Positions 1 through 8,066 of a stretch of DNA of 64,000 bases are shown one piece after another. The notes beneath the pieces were generated by a model, which was given only the letters and a program-made list of their open reading frames with translations, made no database searches and was not told the origin of the DNA. The translations under genes and the position numbers were made by a program. The stretch comes from Bacillus bingmayongensis (GTDB lineage Bacteria; Bacillota; Bacilli; Bacillales; Bacillaceae_G), in NCBI RefSeq assembly GCF_000299035.1, contig NZ_JH921519.1, positions 246,089 to 310,088 of the forward strand, in the 5' to 3' direction. Each line of letters begins with the position of its first letter. Position 1 is the stretch's first letter.

Positions 1-30
1 TTTACTATTCCCCACCTCAATCCCTTGTGA

Positions 31-54
31 CCCTAAGGTTCATGACCTTTAGGG
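31..54. other. Imperfect dyad downstream of the helicase-like gene
   Basis: A short dyad with arms CCCTAAGGT and ACCTTTAGGG flanks a TCATG centre, with one bulged base. It lies just beyond the stop of the minus-strand DUF3987 gene. It has no T-run on that side, so it is not a typical intrinsic terminator. It may be a weak terminator or part of an origin or recombination site of the element; the sequence does not decide. Confidence 0.3.
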
Positions 55-95
55 GGAACTGGGGGACTATTTCTAAGAAAGTATATTTTTTCTCT

Positions 96-1664
96 TCATA
101 AATAAGGGCTAACAACTATCGTTTCTTTTTTACCCTCTTTATTTTTTTGAATGTAGTTTCGTTCTTCTAACTCATTTAAAATAACTTTCAATTTATCTGA
201 TTTAACTCTCTTCTTTGTGGCTTGTTGAATATCTCTATAAGGGATTTGCTCACGATCATTCTTTAAAATATGTTTGAGTACAAACTTAGCATCATCATCC
301 GTATTCCCTTCACTTAGCAAACCAAACGTAGCCATCATATGGTCTATAAAGTATTTAGAAGCGTGTAATGTACTATGGACAGTTTCTTTACTAATTTCGG
401 TCGGAATACTTCCACAATCTGCATGATGTGCTATATGAATAAGTGCAATGATTCTCGCTACTTGTCCGACTAACTTCCCTGCCCAGGATTGAAAGTGGCC
501 ATAAGATAACTCATTACCTTCTCTCATGAGTGTTTCTATATGAATGCGGTACTTATTAAATAACACTTGTGCCTCATTACTTAATACCAGAACAACATTT
601 TCACACTGTAAATTTAATAACCTCTTAATCTGTTTGCTATAAAGCAGCTGTACATCTTCTCTTATCTCCGCTGTTTCTATTTTTCGATATCCTATAAAAC
701 TCTTAGGAACAGCATATAAAAAGCGGGCCATTAAACCACGGTTATAAAAATACTCCGGTAAACGCTTGATAACATCTAACTGTGCAAACAATCCCACTGT
801 TAAATGTGGATCATCTACCTTTTCCGTTCTTCCTCTACGATCTACTGTTATCTGATCTTGACTAAATCCTTTCAGATACACATCTATGTTAGTATTACTG
901 GAATATCTGCCTTTAATTAGATCAAAGAAGCCCCCTTCTGCTGATAACACTGCCATACGACCAGCATTATTTAACATAAGTGTTATAAGCTGTTCTGGTG
1001 TAACATCGTCCGTAAAGTACCGTATAGGATGAACAAACTCTGATTTCTCCATTTCTTCAATCTTGGCGTTTAATTCTCCCTGTATGGCCTCTGCTTCCTC
1101 TTCTGATTGGTTTTGCTTAGCTTTGACCAGGTCTTTCTTTAAATCCTCTATGATCCGTTCCAATACATCTTTCTCATGTCTACTTTGCTCTATTGCAATT
1201 CGTCTTTCTGTATTCTCTTCATTTTCATGCTCCAACAGCGGAAACGTGAATGCTTTAAATACACTCGACTTTCGATTACTTGGTGGCATAAAGGTAATCA
1301 AATATGTATTTAATGGCTCATACCAGCCTTTACTTGGTTGAATGCTGTACCTTTTAGATAAGGCGACTGACAAGACAGATAAGGCCATCATACAGGCCAT
1401 ATCGACAGGTGTTTGCGTCTGTTCTGCTACATCTTCTATATAGTCCCTTAACCATTTTGGGAACACTTCAACAGGAAAAAGAGGTACTTCATATTCATCA
1501 AAAGGAATAATCTCTCCCCAATCTTTTGTCGGTCCATTAACTTGCTGTGATTCTGCTGGTATAATCTCATTCGTTGTTACCTCCGAGAGATTAGTTCCTA
1601 AAATACTATTTATCTTTTCAGCACCAAGGCTCTTTCTCGCTACTTCAATTGCTTTTAAGTTCAT
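96..1664 (-). CDS. DUF3987 (YfjI-type) helicase/primase-like protein of mobile element
   Basis: The 522-residue protein matches my recollection of the DUF3987/YfjI family found in phages, satellites and integrative elements, which is thought to act in element replication. Visible family features are the opening FPVEVFPKWLRDYI segment, the TQTPVDMA helix at about residues 84-91, and a degenerate P-loop-like PPSNRKSS near residue 130. A charged coiled-coil stretch follows at about 150-210. The C-terminus (about 450-510) looks like a winged-helix domain. The start codon follows the stop of the upstream CHC2 gene directly (TAAATG), so the two are translationally coupled and probably form one replication module. 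The lost canonical GxxxxGKS means ATPase activity is uncertain. Confidence 0.75.
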   Translation of the reverse strand: MNLKAIEVARKSLGAEKINSILGTNLSEVTTNEIIPAESQQVNGPTKDWGEIIPFDEYEVPLFPVEVFPKWLRDYIEDVAEQTQTPVDMACMMALSVLSVALSKRYSIQPSKGWYEPLNTYLITFMPPSNRKSSVFKAFTFPLLEHENEENTERRIAIEQSRHEKDVLERIIEDLKKDLVKAKQNQSEEEAEAIQGELNAKIEEMEKSEFVHPIRYFTDDVTPEQLITLMLNNAGRMAVLSAEGGFFDLIKGRYSSNTNIDVYLKGFSQDQITVDRRGRTEKVDDPHLTVGLFAQLDVIKRLPEYFYNRGLMARFLYAVPKSFIGYRKIETAEIREDVQLLYSKQIKRLLNLQCENVVLVLSNEAQVLFNKYRIHIETLMREGNELSYGHFQSWAGKLVGQVARIIALIHIAHHADCGSIPTEISKETVHSTLHASKYFIDHMMATFGLLSEGNTDDDAKFVLKHILKNDREQIPYRDIQQATKKRVKSDKLKVILNELEERNYIQKNKEGKKETIVVSPYL

Positions 1665-2270
1665 TTACGATTCACTTCCCTCTAAACCCTTAAATAAGCG
1701 GTTTACTTCGTCTAAAGCTGTTATCTTCACATATTCGCTATCATCCACTAAGCAATCTAACCAATACTCTATTTGAGGTAAAAGGTGATACATTTCTCCT
1801 AATTGTTCTAACTCTTCCATCATTTTTATAGCCTTCATTTGCATTTGAATCGCCTTAGCGAGATCATTTAGATTGTTGATTTGTTCGATAACCTTTTTAT
1901 TTAGCGCCACAGCAGCTAATGTATTTTCCTTTTTTTGCTTTCTCTTCTGATACAACTTCCGGTTCCCTTCTGCCGTTGGATTCTGTAAGCCGAAATCCTT
2001 TGCAAGAGTAGTGATTGCCTCTTTGGCATTAACACTATTCACTAAACGGACAACGTCTATCACATCACCTACACGTCCATCATTACAGCCCGTAAAACAT
2101 TTGAATGTATTTGTATTTGGATAGATTGCCATCGATGGACTACCATCAGAATGAAACGGACATCTTACACTGATACTTCTACGATTAGGGTTTGTTACTT
2201 TTACATGAGTGTATTGCTCTAAAGCTTCAACGATGGAGATATTTTCTTTTATCTGTTCAATGGATATCAT
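1665..2270 (-). CDS. CHC2 zinc-finger DNA primase-like protein
   Basis: The 201-residue protein carries an N-terminal CHC2 zinc finger like that of DnaG primases: CPFH at about residues 38-41 followed by CFTGC at about 58-62, inside the family pattern of an LxxYxxV lead-in, a CPFHxDxxPS core and a GDVIDVV helix. It lacks the TOPRIM catalytic domain, so it is a template-recognition module rather than a full primase. The last 90 residues are a charged helical tail. It is the first gene of a two-gene operon with the DUF3987 protein. A TTGACA / 18 bp / TATCAT promoter lies upstream, with operator-like repeats just past the predicted start of transcription. Confidence 0.78.
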   Translation of the reverse strand: MISIEQIKENISIVEALEQYTHVKVTNPNRRSISVRCPFHSDGSPSMAIYPNTNTFKCFTGCNDGRVGDVIDVVRLVNSVNAKEAITTLAKDFGLQNPTAEGNRKLYQKRKQKKENTLAAVALNKKVIEQINNLNDLAKAIQMQMKAIKMMEELEQLGEMYHLLPQIEYWLDCLVDDSEYVKITALDEVNRLFKGLEGSES

Positions 2271-2293
2271 TCATATCACACCTTCATCTTCAA

Positions 2294-2404
2294 GAACATT
2301 TTATTTTCATCTGAAAACAAAATGTTTGATTTTCTAAACAAATGATACTACCATTATATTTTATTTGTCAATTATTTTATTTACTTTATCAAACATTTTA
2401 TTTT
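2294..2404. promoter_or_regulatory. Three copies of an operator-like motif between divergent genes
   Basis: The motif ATCAAACATTTTATTTT (2388-2404) recurs inverted at 2314-2330 with 16 of 17 matches, and directly at 2294-2307 with 13 of 14 over the shared part. The 2388-2404 copy lies exactly in the spacer of the plus-strand promoter of the small HTH gene. The other two lie just downstream of the predicted minus-strand transcription start. This is the arrangement expected for a repressor that shuts off both itself and the replication genes. Binding by the adjacent HTH protein is inference. Confidence 0.6.
2342..2371 (-). promoter_or_regulatory. SigA-type promoter of the replication operon
   Basis: On the minus strand there is a TTGACA -35 box (2366-2371), an 18-bp spacer and a TATCAT -10 box (2342-2347). 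It points at the CHC2 primase gene about 70 bp away. Confidence 0.6.
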
Positions 2405-2409
2405 ATAAT
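2381..2409 (+). promoter_or_regulatory. Promoter of the small HTH repressor gene
   Basis: A weak -35 (TTACTT, 2381-2386), a 17-bp spacer and a perfect TATAAT -10 (2404-2409) lie 38 bp before the HTH start codon. The spacer is occupied by one copy of the operator-like motif, which suggests autoregulation. Confidence 0.6.
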
Positions 2410-2447
2410 TTACTCATAAAGATTACTTTTAGAAAGGATTAGTCATT

Positions 2448-2660
2448 ATGATTAGTTACAAACCACTACTTAAATTGATGATTGATAAAAACACCAACAA
2501 AACAGTTTTAAGGAATGAACTCGGTTTTTCTTCATCTACTATGGCTAAATTAAACAAAAACGAGTATGTATCCTTATCTGTCATCGATAAGCTATGTGCA
2601 TACTTTAATTGCCAGCCGTCTGATCTCATTGAATATATCCCAAGCGAAAATAATGGTTAA
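2448..2660 (+). CDS. Small XRE/Cro-type HTH repressor
   Basis: A 70-residue single-domain HTH protein of the Cro/C1 (YozG-like) type. The helices LRNELGFSSSTMAKLNKNEYVS and VIDKLCAYFNCQPSDLIEYIP are the usual XRE pattern, with the typical DLIEY ending. It is transcribed away from the element's replication genes, preceded by AGAAAGGA. Position and size suggest it is the regulator that keeps the replication operon silent; the three matching sites in the shared intergenic region support this. Family membership is clear; the regulatory target is inferred. Confidence 0.75.
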   Translation: MISYKPLLKLMIDKNTNKTVLRNELGFSSSTMAKLNKNEYVSLSVIDKLCAYFNCQPSDLIEYIPSENNG

Positions 2661-2866
2661 AAAATAGCGGTTATGCTCAATTTCATGAGTTAACCGCCAC
2701 TATTCACATAATATTCCGTATTTTATGCATGCTTTTTTAGCTATCCTTCTGTGCTATTTATGAATAAATTGTGATAGAATCAATTTGATTTGAATATTTT
2801 TTTGTTGTCCATATGAAAGTTGGTCCTTTCGTATGGATTTTTTTATTTCTATCACACTTTTCATGA

Positions 2867-3280
2867 TTATTTATTAAACAGTGGTAAATTACGCATGATC
2901 TTAGCACGCTTTAATATTTCAGCTGCTCTTTTCTCCAATTTACTCACAGCTTCTTCTTTCTCTTCATTTGTCTTTGGATGATAATATCCACTTCTTCCAA
3001 TATGATTACTTGAACCTATTAGATAGCCATGTTTTTCTATTAATCTTCTTACAATAGTCCTAATCTCTTCATCACTTCCACCAATCACCGAAATAATCTC
3101 TTTAACAGTAATCGCGTTTTCCTTTCCTTGTCCAATGAGTGATAATATTTTATTCTCCCGCTCTGTTAATGTAGTTTTACTATTATCCATATTCAGATCG
3201 CCTTCCTTTCTCGTCATTTCCGCCACTTTTAAACTCAATAATGTTTCTTGTTCATTTACTACTGTTAATTGATCTGTCAT
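2867..3280 (-). CDS. Winged-helix-like hypothetical protein of mobile element
   Basis: The preferred start is the ATG at 3280, because AAAGGGAG lies 7 bases before it. The longer open frame to 3328 would run into the excisionase gene. The resulting protein has 137 residues. The middle (LTERENKILSLIGQ, then a VKEIISVIGGSDEEIRTIVRRL helix pair and an SGYYHP wing) looks like a winged-helix DNA-binding domain. The C-terminus is a basic helix. It follows the excisionase in a small three-gene operon of DNA-binding proteins. It may be a replication initiator accessory or regulator; no specific function is recognisable. Confidence 0.55.
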   Translation of the reverse strand: MTDQLTVVNEQETLLSLKVAEMTRKEGDLNMDNSKTTLTERENKILSLIGQGKENAITVKEIISVIGGSDEEIRTIVRRLIEKHGYLIGSSNHIGRSGYYHPKTNEEKEEAVSKLEKRAAEILKRAKIMRNLPLFNK

Positions 3281-3294
3281 TTTCATTCTCCCTT

Positions 3295-3498
3295 TCATAG
3301 ATTTGTAGCTTGTCCGCCTTCTAAACACTGTAATTCTTTCTTTGTCATCCAGCGATCAAGTGTTTCTTTCCTAAATAGCTTTCTCCTACCAATACGAACA
3401 CACGGTAACGAGCCATAGATACTTTCTTTATAGACTAAATCTAAAGATATGCCTAAATATGTAGCTGCTTCTTTTGCTGTAAGAGTAGATCGTTCCAT
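3295..3498 (-). CDS. Excisionase-family DNA-binding protein
   Basis: The 67-residue protein is a MerR-like winged helix of the excisionase (HTH_17) family. LTAKEAATYLGIS at residues 6-18 is the recognition region, and VRIGRRKLFRKETLDRWM is the wing and third helix typical of Xis proteins. These proteins bend attachment-site DNA and steer a tyrosine integrase toward excision. It overlaps the upstream 60-residue HTH gene by one base (TAATG) and has AAGGAGAAGG as its ribosome binding site. The integrase lies about 1.3 kb away on the other strand. Xis is likely; a transcription factor of the same fold is possible. Confidence 0.7.
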   Translation of the reverse strand: MERSTLTAKEAATYLGISLDLVYKESIYGSLPCVRIGRRKLFRKETLDRWMTKKELQCLEGGQATNL

Positions 3499-3680
3499 TA
3501 AACCTTCTCCTTCTTAATTTCTTTTATTACCGTAATAATTCTTTGTTTACGTTCTATAGACAAATCGCTTCTTAACCAACGAATTATAGTATTCTCATGC
3601 ACTCCTAATTTTTCAGCGATTACCCAATTGGGAATCTTCCCTTTCATACTTTTTATATCTTGATTCCTATTAGTCATCAT
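3498..3680 (-). CDS. Small HTH protein (60 residues)
   Basis: A 60-residue protein with one helix-turn-helix (IPNWVIAEKLGVHENTIIRWLRSD), resembling phage-type small regulators with the IAEKLGVHENTIxRWL pattern. An AGGAGGG ribosome binding site sits 8 bases before the ATG. It is the first gene of the operon with the excisionase and the 137-residue protein, and lies downstream of a pair of 13-bp direct repeats. It is probably an early activator or repressor of the element; its target is not visible. Confidence 0.6.
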   Translation of the reverse strand: MMTNRNQDIKSMKGKIPNWVIAEKLGVHENTIIRWLRSDLSIERKQRIITVIKEIKKEKV

Positions 3681-3740
3681 TTCTATCTCCCTCCTGTTAA
3701 ATAGTGGTTGTGATGTTAATGATTACATTGTAAAATAAAA

Positions 3741-3815
3741 TTGTTACTAAATACAAAGAAAAATACCCTTTATTTCGTAACAAAAATAAATAAAAAAATA
3801 TCATTTCGTAACAAA
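3741..3815. promoter_or_regulatory. Paired 13-bp direct repeats in divergent promoter region
   Basis: ATTTCGTAACAAA occurs at 3772-3784 and again at 3803-3815, 31 bp apart (three helical turns). An inverted half-site TTGTTAC lies at 3741-3747. They lie between the divergent HTH/excisionase operon and the zinc-finger/integrase operon, and are distinct from the operators at 2294-2404. They look like a second regulator's binding sites. Confidence 0.5.
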
Positions 3816-3838
3816 TTGATTTTCTTAGGGGGAAGACT

Positions 3839-4750
3839 ATGTTTGATATTTATAATTTAGATAAGAAATTCAGATTAGTATACGATGCTATAAGCTTTAT
3901 TGACGGAAGCAATATTAAGAATGATGAAATGGTTGTAGACGAATGTATTGATCAATACGAATTATGGAAAGATTACTATGAAGATTGGCGTGAAAATCAA
4001 GGATTATCAAGAGAATTACAAGGTATAATAACTGAAATCGATATGGAACCGACATATACAAATGAAATAAAACAAACAAATATGGATAATATTTCTTATG
4101 AGTTTATTTCTTTAAAAACTGATGAAGACATTTTACAGTTTGCAAAAAAATACGGAATGCTTGGTCTTCTACCAGATTTTCATTTAGGCGAGTTTACTCT
4201 TCAAAGAACTCACTTTGAACCCTTTGAGCTATGGCGTTCAGAAATCAAAAAATTCACTAAAATACTGAAATTGTACAGAGCCTTGTCTACTAATAACGAA
4301 AAAACAGAAAATATAATTGAAGACAATATTATAAAGGTTTCTACCGATACAAATTTTGCTGGTTGGTATGAAATTTACTGGTATGATAACACTCCAGTAA
4401 GAAAGGCTTTTCCAGAACAAGCGTTACACCAAATGAGTATGATTGATATTGGACGTATAATACTATCTGAGAAACTACAAGAATATACAAAAGGCATAGA
4501 TTTAAAAATAGATAAAATCATTAAATCTGAAAAAAATAAAATTGGATTCTATATTACCGAAAAAAGAGAAACTCGATATCTAATCACAGCCATTTATTAT
4601 GACCTTTGGGATAAAATAAATTCAAACGTTCCTGTTAACATTTGTGCTAATCCAAAATGTCAGTTACCATTTATGAAAACAAAACGCCAGAAATATTGTT
4701 CTAATGCATGTAAGCAAGAAACTTATAGGCTTAGAAAAGGAGGAGAATAA
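3839..4750 (+). CDS. CGNR-like zinc-finger protein upstream of integrase
   Basis: A 303-residue protein whose last 35 residues form a zinc finger of the CxxxxC...YCSxxCKxxxYR type (ICANPKCQ, then KYCSNACKQETYRLRK). This resembles the C-terminal module of CGNR/ABATE-type transcriptional regulators. The N-terminal 260 residues are acidic and helical, with no family I can name. AGGGGGAAG precedes the start by a few bases. It is directly followed by the integrase with no gap, so the two are cotranscribed. It is likely a DNA-binding regulator of integration or of the element; function unproven. Confidence 0.55.
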   Translation: MFDIYNLDKKFRLVYDAISFIDGSNIKNDEMVVDECIDQYELWKDYYEDWRENQGLSRELQGIITEIDMEPTYTNEIKQTNMDNISYEFISLKTDEDILQFAKKYGMLGLLPDFHLGEFTLQRTHFEPFELWRSEIKKFTKILKLYRALSTNNEKTENIIEDNIIKVSTDTNFAGWYEIYWYDNTPVRKAFPEQALHQMSMIDIGRIILSEKLQEYTKGIDLKIDKIIKSEKNKIGFYITEKRETRYLITAIYYDLWDKINSNVPVNICANPKCQLPFMKTKRQKYCSNACKQETYRLRKGGE

Positions 4751-4751
4751 C

Positions 4752-5894
4752 TTGAAAGGTTCTCTCGAAAAGCATGGCACCAACTGGCGCATGCGCGTAA
4801 CTGTTGGCTATAACGAAAAAGGTAATCCTATCAGGCGCTCGAGGATGGCTACAGCAAAGAATAAGCGTGAAGCAGAAAAAGAACTCGCTTTGTTTATTGC
4901 TGAAATAGAAACAGGCGAATATATACAACCTCAAAAAATGCTATTCAAAGACTTTATTGAAGAATGGCTACAAAAGTATGCAAAAACAAACTTACAAAAA
5001 ACAACAGTGTCTAATTACATTCATATATTAAATACGCATATCATACCTACACTTGGTCATAAAAAAGTAGAAGATATAAAAACTATCCATTTAGTCACTT
5101 TATTCCATGAGAAATTACCAACTAAAGGATTAGCAACTACTACAATAAATTCAATCCATACAAGAGTTAAAATGCTGTTCAAGAAGGCTTGTGAATGGGG
5201 ATTTATCAAGAAGAACCCTATGGATGGTGTTTCAAAATTAAAAGGAAAGAAACAAGAAATGCAGCCTTACGATCAAAAGGAAATCATTAAAATTTTGGCT
5301 TTAACAGAGCAAGAAGAAGAAATGAATAAGATGCTATTCCAATTAGCCATTGTTACCGGCATGCGTAGGGGCGAGCTATTAGGCTTAGAATGGGGACATA
5401 TTGATTTTGATAATGATATGATTCATATCCAACAAACAGTTGTCAGAGCCGGTAAAGAGATACTATTAAAAGAGCCTAAAACGAGCAAATCAAAAAGAAC
5501 TATTTCTATCCCTCCTGCTTTTACAACTAAGTTAAAACAATATAAAAAGTACTGTGCTGAAAAACGGATTGCCTGTGGTGATCTATGGGAAGGTGAAGAA
5601 CATTTCTTCTTATTCTCAACATGGACTGGTAAACCACTTACCCCTGAAAAGGCTAGCAGCAGGTGGCAGTATTTCACCCAAAAGCATGGATTACGTCATA
5701 TAAAATTACACGGGCTACGTTCCACTCATGCTACCTATTTATTAACGCAAGGTGAAAATTTAAAAGTCATATCAGAACGCTTAGGACATAGTGATATACA
5801 GACAACAATGAATATATACGCTCATGTATTAGAAGAAGCAAACAAAAAAGCAAGCAGCCATTTTGAAACGCTACTTGCTCAAACAATATCTTAA
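4752..5894 (+). CDS. int: Tyrosine site-specific integrase
   Basis: The start is taken as the TTG at 4752, one base after the stop of the upstream gene, because AAAAGGAGGAG sits just before it. The ATG at 4704 would lie inside that gene. The 380-residue protein has an N-terminal AP2-like arm-binding domain (residues 1-50), a SAM-like core-binding domain (about 60-150) and a C-terminal tyrosine recombinase domain. The catalytic residues are all visible: R205 (TGMRRGE), H320 and R323 (HGLR), H346 (LGHSD) and Y356 (NIYAH). It therefore looks active. It is of the Tn916/phage type that integrates and, with Xis, excises the element. Confidence 0.92.
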   Translation: MKGSLEKHGTNWRMRVTVGYNEKGNPIRRSRMATAKNKREAEKELALFIAEIETGEYIQPQKMLFKDFIEEWLQKYAKTNLQKTTVSNYIHILNTHIIPTLGHKKVEDIKTIHLVTLFHEKLPTKGLATTTINSIHTRVKMLFKKACEWGFIKKNPMDGVSKLKGKKQEMQPYDQKEIIKILALTEQEEEMNKMLFQLAIVTGMRRGELLGLEWGHIDFDNDMIHIQQTVVRAGKEILLKEPKTSKSKRTISIPPAFTTKLKQYKKYCAEKRIACGDLWEGEEHFFLFSTWTGKPLTPEKASSRWQYFTQKHGLRHIKLHGLRSTHATYLLTQGENLKVISERLGHSDIQTTMNIYAHVLEEANKKASSHFETLLAQTIS

Positions 5895-5902
5895 TTATCC
5901 TT

Positions 5903-5990
5903 AACTGTAGGTATTGTAGGTAACGTACCTACAGTTGAGGGAAACATGAAACACCTTGTCCCACAAAGGATTCAATTTAATGTAGGTAAG
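5903..5990. repeat. TGTAGGTA inverted-repeat cluster after the integrase
   Basis: An 11-bp perfect inverted repeat AACTGTAGGTA (5903-5913) and TACCTACAGTT (5926-5936) encloses a second TGTAGGTA copy (5915-5922) that also pairs with the right arm. A further direct copy lies at 5981-5988. The cluster starts 9 bp after the integrase stop. It has no T-run, so it is not a simple terminator. Integrase arm sites or a replication origin are possible roles. Confidence 0.45.
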
Positions 5991-6068
5991 AAAACGATAA
6001 TAAGAATATACTTTATTAGATAAGAAAGAGCCTCCCTCTTTTCCTTTTAAGACAGCCTAAACTTCAAC

Positions 6069-8015
6069 TTATTTTATCCCCGTTTTCAAAGTATAGTTCT
6101 CTAACAATTTATAGTAATATTCTTCTTCTGAACGCATAAAAACATTACTTTTCTTTTTATAATATAAAATCCATTTCCGTAATAATAATGGCTTTCTATT
6201 TAATTTATCTCCCTCAGCTTTTATATTTTTAAATATTGAAATCCAATAATCAAAATTATATTTTCCTTCTTGATAAAGAGTTGGTGGTTGAATATTTTCA
6301 ATGGAAACAACAAATATGTTATTACTTGCATAAATGTTTATACATTTTTTATTGGCATTGTATTTAGGGATAAGATTAAGTTCCTTAATGACACTTACTA
6401 ATCGTCTCAGGTGCTCTTTAAATATTTCTTTTTCTTTCTCTAATGATCCGTTTAATTTATAAACTGTAATTTTAGCCATAATATAATCTAAATTCAGAAC
6501 TTTCGCTATAACACTTCTATGTGTTCCACCCATCGAGACATAATAACTATCTAACTCCTGGTAATAATCAAAAACAATATCTGATTCCGTTTTTATGAAT
6601 CTCTTATACTCTTCAATCCCATATTTCTGAACGCTTTCTAAATTCTGCCGCATTCTATTCAAACTATATAATTGATCTAGCCAACTTCCTTCTCTTCGTT
6701 TAGAGTTATCAACTCCTTTAAGTTTTTCTAACGGAATCATTGCATATTCACTTTTCAAATCAGTATCAAACCATTTAGTTAAAGGAATTTCCCTAACACT
6801 TGTACTTTTCATTTTTTGCAGATGTTCGAATTCAATAAATTGAAGCAAAAAATCCGTTGTATGCACATCTATTTTCTTCGTCTCAATCGGAACGGGTGCC
6901 TCTTTTGGCAACTCCTTAGATTTTAAAGGTGGCATTTCCTCAATACTTTTCGGAGTAACTTCGCTTTGCTCTTCTTGATATGCGGGCTTCTTCTTATTTT
7001 CTTCAGTCCATTCTGGATAGTTAATTACCTTTTCATTACCTACCTTATCCTTTTGTGCCGGCAGATGTTTTGTCCCTTTAGATTGAGAAACTTGCTCTGT
7101 ACTATATTCTTTTACTTTATATTTAATATCAATATCTTTTACATTTAACAAAATGATCCTTTTATCTTCATAATAATCAACGATATTCCCTTTTATAAGA
7201 GCTAGCTTTCGATTTCCCTCTGTCTTTTTATCAATCCATTCCAGTAAACTTTTCAATGTCCTTTGAAATCTCTTTTTTCCCTTTCCATTATAAATCAGCA
7301 TAATACGTATTTGATCTGGTTTATTTTTATATAACGGATAAGCAAATCCATACCCTTTTTGCTCTAATTTCTCTAAGTCATTTTTATCTAAAAAACCTTC
7401 AACTATAAATGTATGATTAGGCCTTTTTTCCCATAATGATTGATAACTTTCTCTTTTATATAGTTTATTAGTAACATATAATTGCTTTAATACGTTTCTA
7501 ATAATTAAATCATCTTTACTATGCAGTAATTCAATAAGTTCACCAATAGTTCTAATATATTCATTTCTAACTCCGGAAACCTTCCTCGTAATAATTTTCT
7601 CCGGAACTGCTAAAACTTGATTCCTTGCAGATTTTTTCTTTTCTCCAAATTTTATTGCTGTAGTCTGCTTGCTGCTAAACATATCTCGCTCATCTATATC
7701 CACTACTAACTTTTTGTCTTTTGGTACATTCCTGAATCGCTCTCTAACTGGAATAGTCTTCAAATTATATGAGCAGCTGTGCCCCTCTCGTCCTTCTGCC
7801 TTAGGCATCAAATTAAAAAAGCGATCATCCGGCCCCCTATTTACTACCTTAACCTCAGCATTACAACCAGATTTAAGATGATTTTCACAATATAAAGTAT
7901 ACCCTTTAATATATCCTTGATCTCGTATAGTGATGGCCTCATCAGGCTCTATATATCTTACGGTATCTCCATGTGAATAAATTGCTCTCTGCATTGACTC
8001 TGTACTTCTGGCCAT
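6069..8015 (-). CDS. Large cargo protein with Cys/His cluster and ParB/DGQHR-like motif
   Basis: The chosen start is the ATG at 8015 preceded by AGGCGAGGTG; the frame is open to 8066. The protein has 648 residues and no family I can name. Near residues 40-85 a Cys/His cluster (YCENH, SGCNAE, then GHSCSY) resembles the zinc module of CoiA-type proteins. Residues about 300-375 are a low-complexity, Lys/Glu/Pro-rich linker. Around 430-510 the pattern MIPLEKL, a helix with a VQKYGI turn, SYYVSMGGTHRSVIAKVLNL and ITVYKL follows ParB/sulfiredoxin-fold proteins, where GxxHR or GERR binds nucleotide (GGTHR is at 496-500). It is the only gene between the integrase and the core chromosome, the usual cargo slot of such elements. 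A defence or partition role is inference. Confidence 0.5.
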   Translation of the reverse strand: MARSTESMQRAIYSHGDTVRYIEPDEAITIRDQGYIKGYTLYCENHLKSGCNAEVKVVNRGPDDRFFNLMPKAEGREGHSCSYNLKTIPVRERFRNVPKDKKLVVDIDERDMFSSKQTTAIKFGEKKKSARNQVLAVPEKIITRKVSGVRNEYIRTIGELIELLHSKDDLIIRNVLKQLYVTNKLYKRESYQSLWEKRPNHTFIVEGFLDKNDLEKLEQKGYGFAYPLYKNKPDQIRIMLIYNGKGKKRFQRTLKSLLEWIDKKTEGNRKLALIKGNIVDYYEDKRIILLNVKDIDIKYKVKEYSTEQVSQSKGTKHLPAQKDKVGNEKVINYPEWTEENKKKPAYQEEQSEVTPKSIEEMPPLKSKELPKEAPVPIETKKIDVHTTDFLLQFIEFEHLQKMKSTSVREIPLTKWFDTDLKSEYAMIPLEKLKGVDNSKRREGSWLDQLYSLNRMRQNLESVQKYGIEEYKRFIKTESDIVFDYYQELDSYYVSMGGTHRSVIAKVLNLDYIMAKITVYKLNGSLEKEKEIFKEHLRRLVSVIKELNLIPKYNANKKCINIYASNNIFVVSIENIQPPTLYQEGKYNFDYWISIFKNIKAEGDKLNRKPLLLRKWILYYKKKSNVFMRSEEEYYYKLLENYTLKTGIK

Positions 8016-8066
8016 TTTAACACCTCGCCTATATTTTTTTTCAGTTCTACCACTTCTATAATTCAA

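Noticed and set aside
4704-4751. Upstream ATG as the integrase start
   Set aside because: It lies inside the zinc-finger gene and has no ribosome binding site, whereas the TTG at 4752 has AAAAGGAGGAG just before it.
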